Source: Chelydra serpentina (Eukaryota; Chordata; Testudines; Chelydridae). Taken from it: a stretch of DNA of 64,000 nucleotides. The DNA is taken from positions 8,928,001 to 8,992,000 of the forward strand of contig JBAIAC010000018.1 of assembly GCA_037349315.1 (NCBI GenBank), read 5' to 3'. This document shows positions 57,984-64,000 of the stretch, piece after piece. Every line of letters starts with the position of its first letter. Within the stretch, counting starts at the first letter, position 1. A program made the translations under genes and the position numbers. The notes under the pieces were generated by a model. The model was not told the origin of the DNA, made no database searches, and was given only the letters and a program-made list of their open reading frames with translations.

Positions 57984-58910
57984 TCAGGGTTCTAGGCATG
58001 TGTCTGTAAAGATCTGTTCCTGTGCTTTTCCAGGGAGTTTCTGGAGCAAATGGTCTAGTTTCTTTTGGTAACCCTCCGTGGGATCAGAGGATAATGGCCT
58101 GTAGAATGTGGAGTTACAGAGCTGCCTGGCAGCCTCTTGTTCATATTCAAACTTATTCATGATGACGACAGCACCTCCTTTGTCAGCCTTTTTGATTATG
58201 ATGTCAGAGTTGTTCCTAAGGCTGTGGATGGCGTTGTGTTCAGCACGGCTGAGGTTTTGGGGCAAGTGATGCTGCTTTTCTACAATTTCAGCTCGAGCAC
58301 GGCGACAGAAGCAGTCTATGTAGAAGTCCAGTCTGTTGTTTCGATCTTCAGGAGGAGTCCACGCAGAATCCTTCTTTTTGTAGTTTTGGTAGGAAGGATT
58401 CTGTGGGTTAGTATGTTGTACAGAGGTGTGTTGGAAATCTTCTTTGAGTCGGAGACGTCGAAAGTAGGATTCTAGGTCACCGCAGAATTGTATCATGTTC
58501 ATGGGTCTGGAGGGACAAAAGGAGAGGCCCCGAGATAGGATAGATTCTTCTGCTGGGCTGAGAGTATAGCTGGAAAGATTAACAATATTGATAGGGTGGG
58601 GTAAGGGAACTACTGTTGTGGTTCCTTGTGGCATGCAGCAGTTTAAATAGTTTAGTGTCCTTTTTCTTTTGTAAAGAAGCAAAGTTTGTTGTAAATGGCT
58701 CATCTAGTTTTTGTAAAGTCAGTCCATGAAGAAGTTTGTGTGGAAGGTTGGTTTTCCATAAGAGTATCCAGTTTTGAGAGCTCAGTCTTAATCTTTCCCT
58801 GTTTGCTGTATAGGATGTTGATCAGGTGGTTTCGCAGTTTCTTTGAGAGTGTGTGGCACAATCTCTCAGCATAGTCTGTGTGATAAGTAGATTGTAATGG
58901 ATTTTTTAAC
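57984..58910 (-). pseudogene. Penelope-like protein N-terminal region
   Basis: The 239-codon frame below 58703 includes K-K-A-D-K-G-G-A-V-V-I, a conserved motif before the RT core of this family. Upstream, a different frame (about 58905-58700, containing L-I-N-I-L-Y-S-K-Q-G-K-I-K-T-E-L) stays open for about 65 codons and overlaps it. The original frame therefore began further 5' and a frameshift near 58700 splits it. Confidence 0.85.
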
Positions 58911-59583
58911 TTCAGTCCTCTTGGTTTTTTTTATAGTGGTATGACATATGAACCATTTTAGGGGACTCTTTGGCCTACATATCTGCCAGGGTTAAAACCT
59001 GGTCCTCTAACAATGTTATAACTGGCTCAGTCTTCAGCTGCACACAGTAAGGAGAAATAGGAGCTGCAAAGGAGCCATCTGGGGGTCCCTAGTCTTGTGC
59101 TGGTTCTATGATATCGCTAGCATAGTTTATGGCCGCTTCGGTGCTGCTGTAAATTACGTACACTAGCTATGGCCCCAAGTTGGGATAGCCACTACTGCTG
59201 CTGGCAGTATTAGAAGGTCTAGAGGGTGTGTCCTGGGAGGATGCTTTGTCCAGTGTAGTTTTAAATGTTCAAAGCAATGGAGCATCCACCACTTTTTCTG
59301 CTGTTGAACTAATTCACCTGGCAGTCTCTAGTGTTCCTTCTATGCTTTATTTTGTACCTGAAAGAGTGTGCCATAGCTTGGGCATCAACAGAATTACATT
59401 TGTGTACAACTGGAGTAACCACTGGTAAAGAGCAGCCCTTTATCTAAGGACAGATCCAAAAGCCAGAACTGTTTGGGAAGGGGAAGAGCCACATGTGATT
59501 ATGCTTGATTTCTTGAGAGGTTGTAACCATGTCGTCATAGTTTTATATTTTCACTGTCATTTAGGAGCACTTTTGGAGAAACA
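58911..59583. other. No gene or recognised repeat
   Basis: Mixed-composition DNA next to the 5' side of the Penelope element; no ends or target duplication recognised. Confidence 0.4.
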
Positions 59584-60336
59584 CTATCCCCACCTACATT
59601 GGGACCCATCTCCCAATGGGAGGATTACATTTCTTGAGCCTCTTAGAAGGTTGGTATGCACAGCTTGCCTGCTTCTCATGTGCTCCACACTGGGCAGAGT
59701 GTTTCTCGGTTTATCGCACAGAGAAACCTGCAGTACAGTTTTCTGGTCTGACACACTCGACTGTAGAAATCTCTCTGCAGTTTTGAATGTGTATTTCTGC
59801 TTTTCCACAGTACTCCTTCTCCAGATATACTGTGCTAGATTCTGCCGGCAGTTACAGTCATGGAAACCTGCTGATTTCAATGAATACAACTGAATGCAGA
59901 ATCTGGCCCAACTCTTGGTAGTCTCTCTAACAGTGAGTGACAAAGAGGAATAATCCTCATAAAAACTGAGCAAGGAATTCCGACACCTCTCTGGTATAGA
60001 CTGCGTGGTTAATTGAACTAACACATAGCAAGAGATAATATACAACCCAAACCAGCAAGGTGAAAAGTGTGGGAAGATGAGGCCACTCAATGAATTGTAG
60101 GATTGGGCCCAGAAAGCAAGATTAACTGGTATGCTCCAGATACATAGTGCCACTCTGGTGACACAAAGAAGCCATAAAGCTGGCTTTAGTGGTTGGCTAA
60201 AGCAGGTTTTTCCGCTGCTTTTCTCACTAGAGTGGCACAAAGAAGACCAATCATACCAGTAAACCTGGTTCATAAGCTCCAGTATTGTTGTCAGTCTATA
60301 CATACCATGTTGGCATGGCAACCAACGGGTTAACAC
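59584..60336 (-). other. Long unidentified open reading frame (about 239 codons from first ATG)
   Basis: The frame is open for 250 codons; the first codon is GTG and the first ATG is codon 12. It is rich in Leu, Ser, Trp and Cys, with two hydrophobic stretches (about residues 52-75 and 90-112) but no motif I recognise. It overlaps a palindromic short repeat (59836-59910) and an opposite-strand frame of 132 codons. There is no promoter, splice-site or poly(A) context that I can support. A chance open frame is the likeliest reading. Confidence 0.2.
59836..59910. repeat. Palindromic short repeat (AGATTCTGCC...GCAGAATCTGGCC)
   Basis: The same inverted ends as 43799-43914 surround a TGATTTCAATGA centre. 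This copy is shortened. Confidence 0.6.
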
Positions 60337-60488
60337 AAAAACCTGTCTATCTGTTCAGCCAGAGCTGATTAGCAGCCCCAGAGCAGGTGAGGATAAAAGG
60401 GCTGTGAGGCAGGTAGGTGGGGGTAGCTTCCAGAGAGATTGATGGACTTTGGAAAGAAGCTTCTGCTAAGAAACTGGTGAGAACCACT

Positions 60489-60585
60489 TAGGGTGACCAG
60501 ACAGCAAGTGTGAAAAATCGGGACGGGGGTAGGGGGTAATAGGAGCCTATATAAGAGAGACCCAAAAATCGGGACTACTAGAGAA
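60489..60585 (+). mobile_element. hAT MITE, left part only
   Basis: TAGGGTGACCAGACAGCAAG through CCCAAAAATCGGGACT matches 45506-45600. The right terminal repeat is missing. Confidence 0.9.
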
Positions 60586-63500
60586 GCAAATATATGTAAG
60601 ATCAGGGCAAACAGAAGAAGAGGCAGACAAGCGAAAGACATAAGAGGACAAATGATACTTATAACACAGGATTGGAATTTTTAAAAAGCCCAAGGGAGTT
60701 AAGCACTGTGAAAATGAGTTGGACACCTAACCTTAAGTACTTTTGAAAATATTACTCTCAATCTCTGGTATATTTTCAAAATAAAACAACAATTTACAAA
60801 ACAGCTTAGCTCGCTGATATGTAGGGTGAAGTTTGCTTTGAACTGTAGATTATTTCTGCCTTTTGGTGGTTTGAGATATCTTAGAAATGGTGTTGGGGGA
60901 CAATATGTACAAAATGCTCCAGTGAACAGAGATAGGAATTTTCCTGAACTGCCTTTAAAAAATCTCTGCTATTCTTAGGACAAAGAGTTGTCGTCGTCAT
61001 TTGGAGACCATTCACTTTTGAAGGAAAGTTTAATTTGCTTTGATCTAAGACAAATCTTCCAACACTCCTCTACTCAGAAAGTACTTTGGAAGGCGAAATT
61101 TCAAAAATCAGTCTTTTTTGTTCAATTTGCGGACACATTTGTTTGATAATAAAAAAGCACAGCTAGAAAGATCCATGCAGACTGTCTTTAAGTAACATTT
61201 CATCACTCAAGTGTGGTTTTATGGATTTATTAACTCTAACCCTTTGCTTTGTAATAGATGCATAGAAGCTTACTGCCCCCCCTTCACCACCACCCTTTTC
61301 CCCTCTTTTTAGGGAGCATGAACTAACTTTTTGTCCTAATGTAGCTCCACTTTTTCTTATTGAAGTTGTTGCTTCTCTCATCACAAGTGTGGCAATGAAG
61401 TTTGTGACAGACGTAGCATAGCGTTGCATATAGCCAATGGCAACTGAAAAAACAAGGCTTGAAACACAACCAGTGTATTTAAAATAAAATACATATTTTG
61501 GTTCATTTTCTTAGCTGGTTTGTAAAGTTATGTTATGCAAGCCCTCAGATGTTTTGTCTAGCTATGGCAAAAACAAGATCCAAGACAAGTGGGTTATCAA
61601 AATGTCCCAGATCCTGCTGTGCATAGTTTTATATGGCAATAAACGGAGGCTGCATTTCCTTCAAATGATGTGGTGATTTTGCAATTTAGTGTGTGCACAT
61701 TCTATCATCTGATTGTTCAATCTTGAATAAAATATACAGCCAGTAGATGCATAAAAATACAATTTCTTTCATAGAAAAGATAATGCATACCAGTTTATAG
61801 AATATAATTTAGAATATTTTACCTTTTTTATTTTTGCTGCTGCCCTTCTGTCAACTTTGGGGTGCAATCCAGTCCAGTAAGGGGTTATCACCACCTGGGG
61901 TGCAGGAGCCATGTTAATTCTGTCTCGAGTTGAGGCTCAAGACAACCCTCACTTGTTTGCTTGATAGCTTTGTTTTTATGGCTAATATATAAATTGAGGT
62001 AAACCTACATTCCTTTGCCTAGGTGGACAAATCCTGTTTATCACCTTTACTTAGGTTAAGCTGTCTTTGTCTTTAATGTGTTCTAGTAATATTATACAGA
62101 GGGAATTTATAACTTCACATGAGGTTAGCACATCCATTTTACAATATTAGTGACCAGTGTGGTTTCTACAAACATCATTACAGTAGTGTGCAGGCTGAGT
62201 GTGAATACAGAAGTTCTTACCATCATAGCTTCCCTGGGTGAATTCAGGACTACTTTGGGGTTTGACTACTGGCCTGACTCGAAAGCAGTCAGCCATTCGG
62301 TCAAAGCCATTGGTATCATCACCAACTACTTAAACTGGAAGAGCAGAGGACTTGAAGAGCTGTAGTCAGAAGGACAGCTGGGGACAGGATTATCCCCATT
62401 AGGAAACCTGATCCAAGGATTTACATTTCTGTTGGTTTGAGACTAACACTCAAACTTTTTGCTGCCTGCTCACCTGCCAGAGACTCTAATGTGTCTAGAG
62501 AGCTGTATGGTTTTTATGTCTTCATTTTAGGCTTGAGTCCCACTCCGGAATTAATTCAGGCATATTGACCACTTATTGCAGATTATATTATTAGCGTCCT
62601 TTTATTAAGGGGCTCAAAGATGGCTGAGTGGCAGTGCCTAGAGACTGAATATGATGCCTTTGGGAGGAATAAAGTTAAAGTACGAGACGGATCTTCTGCC
62701 GGAGCAAATCAGTATAACTATCTCCAATTTACCCAACTTGAGAATCTGGCCCTCTCTTATAAGATGAGATCCTAGCTGCATTAAAGTCCATGGGAGTTTT
62801 GCCATTGACCTGGGTTAAAGCCACACTTTCATCCATATGAATATATTTGGTCAAAGAAAGATTCCGTTTTCAATAAGAGTATCTTGACATTTACCAGGGC
62901 ACTACTGTTTACTTGCACTATGTGAACCGCTTTCTTTAATGTGAATGACAAGTTAGACAGGTGCTCTATTCATGATTTGTAAATTATTTTTTTTTTACTT
63001 AATTTCCTTTTTCAGAAGTGATTTTGGGGGTCAAATTACACCCGTTTAAAATTCCACTGTATGTTTGCATTTCATTACAAAATACTGCTGCTCTCTGATA
63101 GAGGAATCCCATTAATAAATACACCGTTCTACTTTATTTTATGTTTTAACAAATGACTTTTGGGCAAACATCTGGTTGATCATTGCAGCTGGATCCTCAC
63201 ACATCTGTCCTTTACAATCGAGACTTCTAACAAAACATTTCCTGAGAGAGAGAGCATTGCTCAGTTATGGCCAAAATTTAGAAAAGCAGACCGTGAACAG
63301 GAACAATTATAGAATATTAATCCATCTCTTCATAGTGGAGACTGTCATCTTTTTTTTTTTCTGTCCTCTAAGTGCACTAAACACAACGGATAGCCAGGCA
63401 TACTTTGTTTCAAATGCTGGGTTGTGTATGCCATGTACATTCTAAAGTTTTGCCAATTGGCAGTCACAGCAGCAGGGATACTTCTGTGCAACAGGCATGG

Positions 63501-64000
63501 AGAAACAAAACAGCTCAGGCTTTCAGGATTTCACCAGGTGGCAGGTTGCTTAGGAGTTAAAAGTTGCAATGTCAATATCCCATTGTGGATCTAATCCCTA
63601 ACGCCAATGCCTATGCACCTATAAAAGTTCCACTGGGCACCTACATACCTTTTGAATAACTGACCCCTAGGGCCTTACCCAAGACCCACTGAAGCCTATA
63701 GGAATGTTTCCTTTGACTTCAAAGGGCTTTTGATCAGGAATCTAAAGAGCTCTGGTTGAGCTCAGATTTGGATTGGGGGGAGTTTTCTCTGTCAAAATCA
63801 TTGAGATCAGAAAGGGTATGGTGGTGACGGTGGAATTTCCTCTTGACATGCTGAGGTCAAGCTGCTTATTGCATATCTTTCTGAACACAATGTAGTTGTG
63901 GAATTTCAGGTGTCAATCAGGCTTTCCTGACTGTGCAATCAATTGCATGGGCTGCTTTTGCAAGATTGTTCATCTCTGGTGAGTCACTTGGCTTGTAACA
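60586..64000. other. No gene or recognised major repeat
   Basis: AT-rich intergenic DNA. Short pieces of the CAATGGGAG palindromic repeat occur at about 62766-62822 (CATGGGAGTTTTGCCATTGA) and 63670-63740 (CTTTGACTTCAAAGGGC). Poly-T runs lie near 62985 and 63350. Reading frames are at most 89 codons and unrecognisable. Confidence 0.5.

Larger units (their letters stand above)
56089..58910 (-). mobile_element. Penelope-like retroelement, nearly complete but broken
   Basis: Minus-strand order: N-terminal region (58910-57984), RT (57984-57240) and a C-terminal GIY-YIG endonuclease (57141-56428), then a 3' region with a hammerhead-like hairpin (56181-56220) ending near 56089. This RT-plus-GIY-YIG layout defines Penelope-like elements, whose RT is related to telomerase. 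Lesions: a frameshift at about 58700, TGA at 57984-57986, a frameshift near 57303 and TAA at 57187-57189. Between lesions the protein is well preserved, so the copy may be fairly young. Confidence 0.93.

Overview
The window is vertebrate nuclear DNA, most likely from a cryptodiran turtle. I infer this from the repeats: a full-length tRNA-headed SINE of the turtle Cry I type, several CR1 LINE 3' ends, Gypsy-class LTR elements including one with Gmr1-like gene order, a Penelope-like element, and many hAT miniature elements. A crocodilian is the main alternative. No species can be named from sequence alone.

Only one host gene is clearly present: the first coding exon of the tachykinin (neurokinin B) receptor TACR3, on the minus strand (25155-25630). 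It ends at a GT donor inside the Arg codon of the DRY motif. A TATA box lies about 310 bases upstream of the ATG, with a short uORF and a G-rich tract in the inferred 5' UTR. Bases 1-25154 are therefore intron 1, and everything above about 25950 is 5' flanking or intergenic DNA. The only other gene-derived sequence is a 5'-truncated, poly(A)-tailed retrocopy of the ribosome-biogenesis gene NIP7 (31956-32642, minus).

The rest is transposon-rich. 5.6-11.1 kb: three hAT MITEs with 8-bp target duplications sit beside a short-LTR Gypsy element (7205-11011) that has itself received a solo LTR, a CR1 copy and a hAT MITE. 13.0-17.3 kb: more hAT elements, one carrying a large CA/CT-rich expansion. 34.1-35.6 kb: a solo LTR with a perfect 5-bp target duplication, then a cluster of MITE ends. 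37.6-45.6 kb: MITEs, a Cry I SINE and LTR-like segments. 47.1-53.4 kb: CR1, a Gmr1-ordered Gypsy fragment (gag-PR-IN), a GC-rich minisatellite, a broken hAT transposase and a 967-bp foldback hAT element. 56.1-58.9 kb: a nearly complete but broken Penelope-like element whose 3' region contains a hammerhead-ribozyme-like core.

There is no operon-like gene set. The window is a record of nested insertions around the promoter and first intron of TACR3. Long GC-rich reading frames at 6.4, 50 and 52.5 kb are products of base composition and tandem repeats, not genes. The main second-look items are the Penelope ribozyme-like motif, the integrase-before-RT layout with a lost catalytic glutamate, the foldback hAT element, and the intact PUA half of the NIP7 retrocopy.
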